Of a stretch of DNA of 64,000 nucleotides, positions 26,306-34,604 are shown piece after piece; positions within the stretch are counted from its first letter, which is position 1, and each line of letters opens with the position of its first letter. The stretch is from Cognatishimia sp. WU-CL00825. Its GTDB lineage: Bacteria > Pseudomonadota > Alphaproteobacteria > Rhodobacterales > Rhodobacteraceae. Where the stretch lies: contig NZ_BAABWX010000001.1 of assembly GCF_040364665.1 (NCBI RefSeq), positions 1,240,001 to 1,304,000 on the forward strand, written 5' to 3'. The notes beneath the pieces were generated by a model. The model was given only the letters and a program-made list of their open reading frames with translations. It did no database searches and was not told where the DNA came from. Both the position numbers and the translations under genes were made by a program.

Positions 26306-27581
26306 ACCGCAGGGCCTCCACCGGATTCATCCGCGCCGCCCGCCGCGCCGGAAAGATTGTCACAACAAACGACAGCCCCAAAGACAAACCCACAGCTTTC
26401 ATCACGTCTTCCAGCCTAAGTTCCGCTGGCAATTGATAAATTCCGCGCACAGCCGGGTCCCAGACCCCGCCGCCAGCGACATAATTCACGAAAGAGAAAA
26501 TTTGATCTATATAAATTGCGAACAAACACCCAAGCGCAACACCCAAAACCGTGCCAATCACCCCGGTAAAAGCCCCACAAATAAAGAATATCCGCAGTAC
26601 AGATCCCTCGGTCAGCCCCATCGTGCGCAAAATTCCTATGTCTCGGCCTTTGTTTTTTACCAACATAATCAAACCACTTACGATGTTCATTGCCGCGATC
26701 AGCACCAATATCGACAGGATGATAAACATCACATTGTCTTCGATTTCCAAGGCGCGCAGAAACCCACCCGACGAGTCGCGCCAGGTCCAAAGCAACGCGC
26801 GCTCCCCAGCGGCGCGGATCAAAGACAAAGCCAGATCGTCAACCTCTTCGGGTGCCACAACCATAACCTCGATTTCATTGGCCACGCCTTCGGAATTGAA
26901 ATAGCTTTGCGCCTCGGCAAAGGGCAGGTAAACACGTGTTTTATCAATGTCATAGCGCCCTGCCGTAAAGATATAGACGATCTCATATGACTTCACACGC
27001 GGGCTGGTGCCAAAAGCCGTCTTGACGCCATTGGGCGAAATCAGCTTGATCCGATCCCCCAAACTGGCCCCTAATTCCCGCGCAACGCCCGATCCGATGG
27101 CAACCCCATCATTAAAATTGTCTATACTTCCTATTGCGGTGTCGGCCCGCGCAACGCGCGGAATGGTCTTCAGATTTTCCAGTGTAATTCCAAAGACTTC
27201 CACCCCGGCATTGCGCTGGCGCAGGTTCACCATGATCTGTCCCTTGACCAAAGGCGCTGCCCGCACAACGCCTTTGACATCGCGCAAACGTGTTGCCATG
27301 GCCTCATAGTCATGAATCGTACGATCCAACCTCCCCGAAGCCGTCACTTCGGCACTTTGATAAATGGTAATATGCGCATTTGAACCAAGGATTGTATCGA
27401 CAAATTCCGTGCGAAATCCGGACCTTACGGCCAATGTGGCTATAAGTGCAAACACCGCTAGAGTGATGCCCACTAGGCTGATCCAGGTCATCACACTCAC
27501 GCCACCTTCGGCGCGGCGCGCGCGCAGATACCGCCACGCGATCATCCATTCAAACTTCGAAAAAGGAGCTGTGCCTGCCAT
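26298..27581 (-). CDS. lolC: Lipoprotein-releasing ABC transporter, permease LolC/E
   Basis: 427 residues with the LolC/E plan: one helix near residue 35 (GITLAVFALIATLAVRSGF), a large periplasmic domain, and three C-terminal FtsX-type helices (LSILVLIAAMNIVSGLIMLV onward). WMIAWRYLRARRAEGGVSVM at the N-terminus is typical. Alphaproteobacteria usually carry one fused-role permease (LolF type), so the single gene here probably forms a homodimer with LolD. Downstream gene lolD overlaps it. Confidence 0.94.
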   Translation of the reverse strand: MAGTAPFSKFEWMIAWRYLRARRAEGGVSVMTWISLVGITLAVFALIATLAVRSGFRTEFVDTILGSNAHITIYQSAEVTASGRLDRTIHDYEAMATRLRDVKGVVRAAPLVKGQIMVNLRQRNAGVEVFGITLENLKTIPRVARADTAIGSIDNFNDGVAIGSGVARELGASLGDRIKLISPNGVKTAFGTSPRVKSYEIVYIFTAGRYDIDKTRVYLPFAEAQSYFNSEGVANEIEVMVVAPEEVDDLALSLIRAAGERALLWTWRDSSGGFLRALEIEDNVMFIILSILVLIAAMNIVSGLIMLVKNKGRDIGILRTMGLTEGSVLRIFFICGAFTGVIGTVLGVALGCLFAIYIDQIFSFVNYVAGGGVWDPAVRGIYQLPAELRLEDVMKAVGLSLGLSFVVTIFPARRAARMNPVEALRYE

Positions 27582-27632
27582 GCTAATCCCGGCTTTTGTT
27601 TTGTGGCAACCTATGTGCCCCCCCGGCGTCGG

Positions 27633-28142
27633 TCAAGCCGACTGATCAGCGCCCTTCCGCCGGCGAAAAACATTACGCAACGCCGCAAAATTTGCCCAAC
27701 ACCCTAAAATTCCAGCAAAAAATCCAACAGCTGCAAAAATCAACCCTTCAAAAGTCAAAGGCAATGCTGGCCGAAACGCCCGCCAAGCCGCCCGCTGAAT
27801 CGCCGGATCATTGAATTGCCCCATATGGTAGGCCCGTGTAAATGGCCCGGCATCCGACAAATCACGCATCGCTTGTTTCAATCGTTCGTAACGGTCAATT
27901 GTCGCCGACATGGTTTCCGCCCGCGCCGCACTGATATCACCGCCTTGTGAAAGTTGGCCAAGCGCATCGGCACGGCTAAGCCCTAAGTCGTTGGCATCAC
28001 GGTCAAAATCAGCAACAAAGCTTTGTAACTCATCCACCGCCCCACCAAGACGTTGCGCATATTGTTGCGAAAACTCAGGAAACTGCGACAGCCCCGCCGC
28101 GCCGCTCAAACCAGTCATCAATACCAACGCACGCGTGATCAT
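27633..28142 (-). CDS. DUF2937 membrane protein
   Basis: 169 residues from ATG 28142; a longer frame to 28310 would run through repeat element R3 and the proS terminator. N-terminal membrane segment (ITRALVLMTGLSGAAGL), a coiled helical middle (EFSQQYAQRLGGAVDELQSF, DAERLK-type turns), and a C-terminal membrane segment (FEGLIFAAVGFFAGILGCW). This is the DUF2937 pattern; function unknown. Lies between proS and lolC on the same strand. Confidence 0.88.
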   Translation of the reverse strand: MITRALVLMTGLSGAAGLSQFPEFSQQYAQRLGGAVDELQSFVADFDRDANDLGLSRADALGQLSQGGDISAARAETMSATIDRYERLKQAMRDLSDAGPFTRAYHMGQFNDPAIQRAAWRAFRPALPLTFEGLIFAAVGFFAGILGCWANFAALRNVFRRRKGADQSA

Positions 28143-28159
28143 TTGCGATGCCGTCCCGT

Positions 28160-28181
28160 CTTCATCTTTCCAAAAATACTC
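28160..28181 (-). repeat. Intergenic element R3 between proS and the DUF2937 gene
   Basis: On the minus strand it reads GAGTATTTTTGG then AAAGATGAAG, identical over all 22 bases to R2 at 11791-11812. It follows the proS terminator by about 30 bases. Confidence 0.8.
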
Positions 28182-28210
28182 AATTCTTCCAGTGCCAAAC
28201 GTTCTAAGCC

Positions 28211-28235
28211 AAAAAAAGCCCCCAGTCTCCTGGGG
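28211..28235 (-). terminator. Terminator of proS
   Basis: CCCCAG and CTGGGG (28230-28235 with 28220-28225) pair perfectly around a four-base loop, and seven T follow on the minus strand. It lies just past the proS stop. Confidence 0.92.
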
Positions 28236-28242
28236 ACTTTTA

Positions 28243-29580
28243 TCATAGTTCCGCGTAAATCGCGGCGATTTTGGCAATCGCCTCTTCAGGCGGCAGTTCT
28301 TCGCTTTCACCGGTGCGTCGACAGGTAACTTCGACCACGCCGTTTTTCAGCCCGCGTGGACCAACCGTGATCCGCCAAGGCAATCCAATCAAATCCATCG
28401 TCGCGAATTTGCCACCTGCGCGTTCTTTTCTATCGTCGTAAAGCGGCTCTAAGCCCAGCGCCTCAAACGATTTTTCCAAAGATTCACAGGCCGCGTCAGC
28501 TTGCTCGTCGCCCTGCTTAAGGTTGACAATACCCACATGGAACGGCGTCACGCCTTCGGGCCAAATGATGCCTTTTTCGTCATGGCTTGCCTCGATGATG
28601 GCTCCCAGCAAACGCGACACCCCAATGCCGTGGCTGCCCATATGAACCGGCACGTTGGCCCCATCTGGGGTTTGAACCGTTGCGCCCAGTTTTTCGGAGT
28701 ACTGCGTGCCAAAATAAAAAATCTGCCCAACTTCAATCCCGCGCGCAGTGCGCCGGCGCTCTTCTGGGACATCGGCAAAAACTGCCTCATCATGGGTCTC
28801 ATCGGTGCGCGCATAGCGACTGGTGAACTCATCCAACACCGCTTTGCATTCGTCTACATTGTCATAATCAATCGCGCGGTCGCCAAATTTAAGATCCGTG
28901 ATGTCGCTGTCATAAAACACCTCAGATTCACCGGTATCCGCGAGCACAAGGAATTCGTGGGTGTAGTCACCTCCAATAGGCCCAGAATCTGCACGCATTG
29001 GAATAGCTTGCAGCCCCATACGTTCATAGGTGCGCAAATAGCTTACCAGATGGCGGTTATAAGCGTGCAACGCATCTTCTTTGGTCAAATCAAAGTTATA
29101 GCCGTCCTTCATAAAGAACTCGCGACCGCGCATCACACCAAAACGCGGACGCACTTCGTCGCGAAACTTCCATTGAATTTGATACAGGGTCAGGGGCAAG
29201 TCTTTGTAAGACCGTACGTGACTGCGGAAGACATCCGTAAACATCTCTTCAGCTGTTGGTGAAAACAACATGTCGCGCCCGTGCCGATCCTGCATCCGCA
29301 GCATTTCATCACCATAGCCATCATAGCGCCCGCTTTCGCGCCACAAGTCCGCCGATTGCAGTGTTGGCATCAGCATAGGGATGTGCCCAGCGCGCACCTG
29401 TTCTTGGTGAACAATATCTTCCAGTTTCCGCAAGACCTTAAAGCCCAAAGGCAACCAGGAATAAATGCCGGCACTGGACTGTTTGATCATGCCGGCACGC
29501 AACATATAGCGGTGGCTGACAATTTGAGCTTCAGAAGGGGTTTCCTTCAACACGGGCAGAAAGTAACGAGAAAGGCGCAT
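28243..29580 (-). CDS. proS: Prolyl-tRNA synthetase, short form
   Basis: 445 residues, class II synthetase. Motif 1 and 2 regions ([33 protein letters not shown]), motif 3 [14 protein letters not shown], and a C-terminal anticodon-binding domain ([19 protein letters not shown]). The editing (INS) domain of the bacterial 570-residue form is absent, as usual in Alphaproteobacteria. Ends at a strong terminator; divergent from the fasciclin gene. Confidence 0.98.
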   Translation of the reverse strand: MRLSRYFLPVLKETPSEAQIVSHRYMLRAGMIKQSSAGIYSWLPLGFKVLRKLEDIVHQEQVRAGHIPMLMPTLQSADLWRESGRYDGYGDEMLRMQDRHGRDMLFSPTAEEMFTDVFRSHVRSYKDLPLTLYQIQWKFRDEVRPRFGVMRGREFFMKDGYNFDLTKEDALHAYNRHLVSYLRTYERMGLQAIPMRADSGPIGGDYTHEFLVLADTGESEVFYDSDITDLKFGDRAIDYDNVDECKAVLDEFTSRYARTDETHDEAVFADVPEERRRTARGIEVGQIFYFGTQYSEKLGATVQTPDGANVPVHMGSHGIGVSRLLGAIIEASHDEKGIIWPEGVTPFHVGIVNLKQGDEQADAACESLEKSFEALGLEPLYDDRKERAGGKFATMDLIGLPWRITVGPRGLKNGVVEVTCRRTGESEELPPEEAIAKIAAIYAEL

Positions 29581-29710
29581 TAGGACTCCATAAGTTGCCC
29601 AAAGACTGGACGGGTTTTCTACGGTCTAGGGACTTGTGGCTATGCAGGCAAGAGAATGCGGTGCAAAACTCCTGAGCAACGCGCTGCTAATTGCGCAAAC
29701 TCACTTTTTT

Positions 29711-29740
29711 TGATCCAATTGCGCAGAACCCGCGTATTCC
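29711..29740 (+). promoter_or_regulatory. Candidate RpoE/ECF-type promoter of the fasciclin gene
   Basis: TGATCC (29711-29716), 18 bases, then TATTCC (29735-29740), 48 bases before the fasciclin start. TGATCC at this spacing is the -35 element of Rhodobacter RpoE (ChrR-controlled, singlet-oxygen) promoters; the -10 is only a partial match. Inference. Confidence 0.35.
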
Positions 29741-29787
29741 TTCTCAGTTGCACCCCAGAAAGGTGCGTCCAACAGAGAGGAATTCCT

Positions 29788-30303
29788 ATGAAACTCGCAA
29801 GAAAGTTTGCGGCCACACTCGTGGCTGCCACCATCGGCACGTCTGCAGTTGCCTCAAATACCATCGTTGACATCGCCGTCGCTGATGAACGCTTTTCGAC
29901 CCTGGTTGCCGCTGTCAGCGCCGCAGGACTTGTGGAAACCCTACAGGGGCCTGGTCCCTTCACCGTCTACGCGCCTCTTAATGACGCGTTTGCTGCCCTA
30001 CCAGCGGGAACGGTTGATACATTGCTAAAACCAGAGAACAAAGACCAGCTCACAAATGTGCTGCTCTATCATGTCGATGATCGCAACTTAACTGCGGCTA
30101 TGATCCCCTCAGGATCAAACTACTTCAAACCGGTATTGGCGTCAGAGCGGCTCTGCATAAGCAAAGGTTCAGACGGTGTTATGATTGCTGACGGAACCGG
30201 AGAGATGGCCTCGGTGGTCATTGCTGACATTATGGCCGACAATGGCGTCATTCATGTCATCGACAAGGTTCTGCTACCCGGTCAACGTCCAGCCTGTCAT
30301 TAA
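29788..30303 (+). CDS. Secreted fasciclin-domain protein
   Basis: 171 residues from ATG 29788 with AGAGAGGAA upstream. Signal peptide MKLARKFAATLVAATIGTSAVAS, then one FAS1 domain: TIVDIAVADERFSTLVAAVSAAGLV (H1 region, split at its middle), GPFTVYAPLNDAFAALP, the YH motif LLYHVDDRN, and the H2 region NGVIHVIDKVLLP. Single FAS1 proteins are surface or periplasmic adhesion modules. In this group several are induced by singlet oxygen; the upstream TGATCC sequence fits that but does not prove it. Followed by a perfect nine-base hairpin. Confidence 0.94.
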   Translation: MKLARKFAATLVAATIGTSAVASNTIVDIAVADERFSTLVAAVSAAGLVETLQGPGPFTVYAPLNDAFAALPAGTVDTLLKPENKDQLTNVLLYHVDDRNLTAAMIPSGSNYFKPVLASERLCISKGSDGVMIADGTGEMASVVIADIMADNGVIHVIDKVLLPGQRPACH

Positions 30304-30320
30304 GCCCTCAATAAATTTAC

Positions 30321-30350
30321 AGCGTTCGCTCTTTAGCGGGGGCGAACGCT
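30321..30350 (+). terminator. Hairpin after the fasciclin gene
   Basis: AGCGTTCGC (30321-30329) pairs perfectly with GCGAACGCT (30342-30350). No T-run follows, so it may stabilise the mRNA end rather than stop transcription. Confidence 0.45.
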
Positions 30351-30523
30351 AATCCTGTCCATGACTTAGGACTTTTTGCCATTGCAACCCTCCATCAAAG
30401 CAATCCCAAGATTGCCTTTGCCTCTATTCAGCCTCCCCCTACCCGTAATGAAATCTCGCCACGAGTCTTGCTTTACACAGGGGCATACGCCATTTACCTC
30501 TCATAAGATTTTGCGAGGCGACT

Positions 30524-31591
30524 ATGGCACTTCCCGTACAACAGCAGGTTAAATACTGGGGTATCTCTACAGCGGTATTTCTAATCACGCTCTGGTTTTT
30601 GGGTGACGTGATTTTGCCGTTTGTGCTGGGCGGGGCAATCGCATATTTCCTTGACCCGGTTGCGGACCGTTTAGAGACCATGGGCTGCTCACGCGCTGCC
30701 TCGACCACCATCATCACTTTGATCGGCGTTTTGATCTTTGTCGTTATGGTTCTTGCGGTGGTTCCGACTTTGGTGTCGCAGGCAACCTCTCTCATTCAGA
30801 TCGCGCCGCAGCTCGCAAGCGATTTACAGGCGTTTTTGACCGAACGCTTCCCCCAACTCTTGGAACCTGACAGCGCCGTCAGCCAGACCCTCTCTGTCAT
30901 AGGGCAGCAGGTTCAAGAAAAAGGCGGAGCCCTGCTTCAGACAGCTCTCAGTTCAGCCGCCTCATTGATCAATGTTGCAGTGCTCATTGTCATTGTCCCC
31001 GTTGTGGCCTTCTACCTGCTTCTGGACTGGGACAACATGGTTGCAAAACTTGACGAACTTTTGCCCCGCGATCACGCGCCCGTTGTGCGTCATCTCGCGT
31101 CAGAGGTCGATAAAACCTTGGCGTCGTTTGTACGCGGCATGGGGACCGTTTGTCTGGTGCTGGGCACCTATTATGCAGTTGCCTTGATGCTGGTCGGATT
31201 ACAGTTTGGCCTTGTTGTTGGGTTTATAGCTGGCCTGGTCACTTTTATTCCCTATGTGGGTGCACTGGTCGGCGGCGCTTTGGCCATTGGCCTTGGCTTG
31301 TTCCAATTCTGGGGGGACTGGTTTTCACTTGGATTGGTGGCTGCGATTTTTGGTCTTGGCCAGGTGATCGAAGGCAACGTTTTAACACCAAAACTGGTTG
31401 GCAGTTCGGTTGGCCTACACCCGGTTTGGCTTATTTTCGCCTTGTCAGTCTTTGGGGCACTGTTTGGGTTTGTTGGCATGCTGGTGGCCGTACCGGTTGC
31501 TGCCTCGATCGGCGTTCTGGTGCGTTATGGCACAACCCAATACAAAGCCTCTCGGCTCTATCGCGGCCTGAGTGATCGCAGCGATACCTAA
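30524..31591 (+). CDS. AI-2E (TqsA/YdiK/PerM) family permease
   Basis: 355 residues, about eight membrane helices with the family's central cytoplasmic or periplasmic helical region (LIQIAPQLASDLQAFLTERFP). Typical motifs: GAIAYFLDPVADRLE near residue 45, GLVVGFIAGLVTFIPYVGAL, and EGNVLTPKLVGSSVGLHPVWL. Members export AI-2 or act as sodium-proton antiporters; most are unassigned. Only two bases separate it from hdaA, so the two form an operon, as seen widely in Rhodobacterales. GAGG precedes the ATG. Confidence 0.94.
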   Translation: MALPVQQQVKYWGISTAVFLITLWFLGDVILPFVLGGAIAYFLDPVADRLETMGCSRAASTTIITLIGVLIFVVMVLAVVPTLVSQATSLIQIAPQLASDLQAFLTERFPQLLEPDSAVSQTLSVIGQQVQEKGGALLQTALSSAASLINVAVLIVIVPVVAFYLLLDWDNMVAKLDELLPRDHAPVVRHLASEVDKTLASFVRGMGTVCLVLGTYYAVALMLVGLQFGLVVGFIAGLVTFIPYVGALVGGALAIGLGLFQFWGDWFSLGLVAAIFGLGQVIEGNVLTPKLVGSSVGLHPVWLIFALSVFGALFGFVGMLVAVPVAASIGVLVRYGTTQYKASRLYRGLSDRSDT

Positions 31592-31593
31592 CC

Positions 31594-32262
31594 ATGGCAG
31601 AACAACTCGGTCTCAAGCTTCCTGCCCGCCCCGCATTGGGTCGTGATGATTTTTTTGTAACCCAGGCCAATGCGATGGCGCTGGCACTGGTTGAAAGCTG
31701 GCCGAATTGGCCCGGCAACAAATTGGCCATCATTGGTGCCCAAGGCAGTGGCAAGACCCATCTCACACATGTGTGGGCCGCCCTAAGCAACGCCCAGATT
31801 GTATCAGCACGCAACCTCACCCGAAGTGACATTCCGTCCTTGGCTTCGGCACCGATCGCCATCGAAGATGTGCCCGCCATTGCGGATGACCCAGATGCTC
31901 AGAATGCTCTCTTTCATCTGCACAATCTCACCTTGGCAGAGGGCCATTCCATGTTGTTTACCGGCATCTCAGAACCCAAACACTGGGGCCTAGGCTTGCC
32001 AGACCTTGCAAGCCGTATGCAGGGCACAACAATCGCGGCGCTTTCCGACCCTGACGACACTTTGCTAACGGTGCTTTTAGCAAAGCTCTTTGCTGACCGG
32101 CAAATTGTGCCGACCCCCGACACGATCCCCTATCTGGTCAAGCACATGGATCGCAGCTTCGCCGCCGCAAGCCGATTGGTTGAAACACTCGACAACGCGT
32201 CTCTTGCACAAAAAAGGCCTATCACCCGGGCCTTTGCGGCAAAACAGCTTAAGTCTGCTTAG
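31594..32262 (+). CDS. hdaA: DnaA-related regulatory ATPase HdaA
   Basis: 222 residues. Short AAA+ protein that with the sliding clamp stimulates DnaA-ATP hydrolysis and so limits re-initiation of replication. N-terminal clamp-binding peptide QLGLKLP, Walker A IIGAQGSGKTH, a degenerate Walker B (IAIEDVPAI), and a DnaA-like lid (AASRLVETLDNASL). No DNA-binding domain IV, which separates Hda from DnaA. Cotranscribed with the AI-2E permease, and followed by ppk1 and ppx. Confidence 0.94.
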   Translation: MAEQLGLKLPARPALGRDDFFVTQANAMALALVESWPNWPGNKLAIIGAQGSGKTHLTHVWAALSNAQIVSARNLTRSDIPSLASAPIAIEDVPAIADDPDAQNALFHLHNLTLAEGHSMLFTGISEPKHWGLGLPDLASRMQGTTIAALSDPDDTLLTVLLAKLFADRQIVPTPDTIPYLVKHMDRSFAAASRLVETLDNASLAQKRPITRAFAAKQLKSA

Positions 32263-32379
32263 ACTTTTTGGCACCCAATGCCAGCAGCGACAGATCAATT
32301 GCCCTGTTCTCTGGACTTCTTTGTAAACCAACGCGATAGTGCCATATTCCCGTTACCGCCCTCAGGCAAATGTAGGCAT

Positions 32380-34551
32380 ATGACTCACGCAGACTTTCTT
32401 AAAAATGATTTTCCCGCCCCCGTTGAACTTGCGCACCTTGATCAGACCAGCCAAGCGCGGTTTTTCAATCGCGAGCTAAGCTGGCTGTCGTTCAACTGGC
32501 GGGTTTTGGAAGAAGCGGAGAACCCACGTGTGCCCCTGCTTGAACGGCTGCGCTTTCTGTCCATTTCAGCCTCTAACCTTGATGAGTTCTTTACGGTGCG
32601 TGTCGCCGGATTGCGGGAACTACACCGAGAAGGCAATGCCGTGCCTGGGCTTGATGGTCTGACCCCAGCCGAGCAACTTGTGCTGATCAATCAAGACGCG
32701 CGTAATCTGATGCAGCGGCAACAAAGAACCTTCGGCACGCTTCGTTCCGAGATGGAACAAGAAAACATCATCCTGCTGGATCACAAGAGTGTCACGCCCG
32801 AGGACAAGATCTTTCTGGCTGATGTGTTCCTAAACAACGTATTCCCGGTTCTGTCACCGCTTGCGATTGACCCGGCGCATCCGTTTCCCTTCATTCCCAA
32901 CACCGGCTATTCGCTGGCGCTTGAACTAGAGCGCAAGAAAAGCAAACGCACCTTGCAGGCCCTGTTGCCCATCCCCGCCCAGATCGACCGGTTTGTCGCA
33001 CTGCCATCTGATCCCGGCATTTTCCGTTTCTTGCCGCTCGAAGATCTGTTGCTCTTGCATCTGGACAGTCTCTTTCCGGGATACAAAACCAAAGGCCATT
33101 GCACTTTCCGTGTCTTGCGCGACAGCGATCTAGAAGTCGAAGAAGAAGCCGAAGATCTGGTGCGCGAATTCGAAGTCGCGCTAAAGCGCCGCCGTAGGGG
33201 TGAAGTTGTTCGGTTAAAAATGTCCGCCAATGCGCCATCCAGCCTGCAATCCCTGATCAAACACGAACTGCATGTGCAGGGCGATGAGATTGTTGAAATC
33301 GATGGGATGATCGGCATTGGTGATCTCAGCGAGTTGGTTTTGGACGAAAGACCAGATCTGTTGTGGCCCTCCTTTACCCCGCGCGTCCCGGAACGGGTGC
33401 AAGACCACCATGGCAATATGTTTGAAGCCATCAAACAAAAAGACATGCTGTTACATCACCCCTATGAAACCTTTGACATGGTTGTCCGGTTTCTCAATCA
33501 AGCAGCCCGCGACCCCAATGTTGTTGCGATTAAGCAAACCCTGTACCGCACATCCAAACGCTCTCCGATTGTTGAAGCCTTGTGCGAGGCCGCTGAGGAT
33601 GGGAAATCGGTCACAGCATTGGTCGAGCTTAAAGCCCGCTTTGATGAGGCCGCCAATATTCGCCAATCCCGCCGCTTGGAACGCGCTGGTGCCCACGTGG
33701 TTTACGGCTTTACTGACTGGAAAACCCACGCCAAGATTTCAACCGTGGTGCGACGCGAAGGCGATCGTCTTGTCACCTATACGCACTATGGCACCGGCAA
33801 CTACCACCCGATCACTGCCAAGATTTACACTGACCTCAGCTTTTTCACCTGCGACGCCGCCCTAGGGCGCGATGCAACCAAAGTGTTCAACTATCTTTCG
33901 GGCTATGTTCAGCCAGAAAGCCTCGAGAACCTAGCGATCTCGCCGCTGTCGCTGAAATCAAAACTGATCGGAATGATCCGCGCCGAAGCAGAGTACGCGA
34001 CAGCTGGCAAGCCCGCCGTGATCTGGGCGAAAATGAACTCTTTGATCGAACCCGAGATCATCGACGAGCTTTACAAAGCATCGCAGGCGGGTGTGAAAAT
34101 CAGCCTCGTGGTGCGTGGTATTTGTGGCCTGCGCCCTGGCATCAAAGGCCTGTCAGAAAACATCCGGGTAAAATCTATCGTTGGGCGCTTTTTGGAACAC
34201 AGCCGCATCGCGTGTTTTGGCAACGGCCATGGCCTGCCCTCTAACAAAGCCAAAGTTTTCTTTTCCTCTGCTGATTGGATGGGCCGCAACCTTGTGCGTC
34301 GTGTTGAAACTCTGGTCGAAGTAAAAAACCCGACCGTGAAGGCCCAGATTGTTGGGCAGATCATGGCGGCAAACCTAGCAGATGTGGCCCAAAGCTGGGT
34401 GATGTCAGCGGAAGGGTCTTTCATCCGCACTCCAATGCCCGAAGGAGAGTTCTCGTTTAATTGCCATCGCTTCTTTATGGAAAACCCGTCGTTGTCTGGC
34501 CGCGGTTCTGCAGGTGCGGCAGATGTTCCAAAATTGACGCACACCGATTGA
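32380..34551 (+). CDS. ppk1: Polyphosphate kinase 1
   Basis: 723 residues from ATG 32380 (AGG upstream); the extra 34 residues of the longer frame are not family-like. Makes polyphosphate from ATP at the inner membrane. N-terminal FFNRELSWLSFNWRVLEEA (split within), then DEFFTVRVAGL, and the two phospholipase-D-like halves: KTHAKISTVVRR holds the autophosphorylated His, THYGTGNYHP follows, and the second His is in FLEHSRIACFGNG. Length and motifs are complete. Upstream of ppx, which degrades the product. Confidence 0.97.
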   Translation: MTHADFLKNDFPAPVELAHLDQTSQARFFNRELSWLSFNWRVLEEAENPRVPLLERLRFLSISASNLDEFFTVRVAGLRELHREGNAVPGLDGLTPAEQLVLINQDARNLMQRQQRTFGTLRSEMEQENIILLDHKSVTPEDKIFLADVFLNNVFPVLSPLAIDPAHPFPFIPNTGYSLALELERKKSKRTLQALLPIPAQIDRFVALPSDPGIFRFLPLEDLLLLHLDSLFPGYKTKGHCTFRVLRDSDLEVEEEAEDLVREFEVALKRRRRGEVVRLKMSANAPSSLQSLIKHELHVQGDEIVEIDGMIGIGDLSELVLDERPDLLWPSFTPRVPERVQDHHGNMFEAIKQKDMLLHHPYETFDMVVRFLNQAARDPNVVAIKQTLYRTSKRSPIVEALCEAAEDGKSVTALVELKARFDEAANIRQSRRLERAGAHVVYGFTDWKTHAKISTVVRREGDRLVTYTHYGTGNYHPITAKIYTDLSFFTCDAALGRDATKVFNYLSGYVQPESLENLAISPLSLKSKLIGMIRAEAEYATAGKPAVIWAKMNSLIEPEIIDELYKASQAGVKISLVVRGICGLRPGIKGLSENIRVKSIVGRFLEHSRIACFGNGHGLPSNKAKVFFSSADWMGRNLVRRVETLVEVKNPTVKAQIVGQIMAANLADVAQSWVMSAEGSFIRTPMPEGEFSFNCHRFFMENPSLSGRGSAGAADVPKLTHTD

Positions 34552-34604
34552 CCCAGCCGCGCGCTTAGCGCATTTTCAGGACCAACACAGGGCCGGAGTG
34601 ATTC

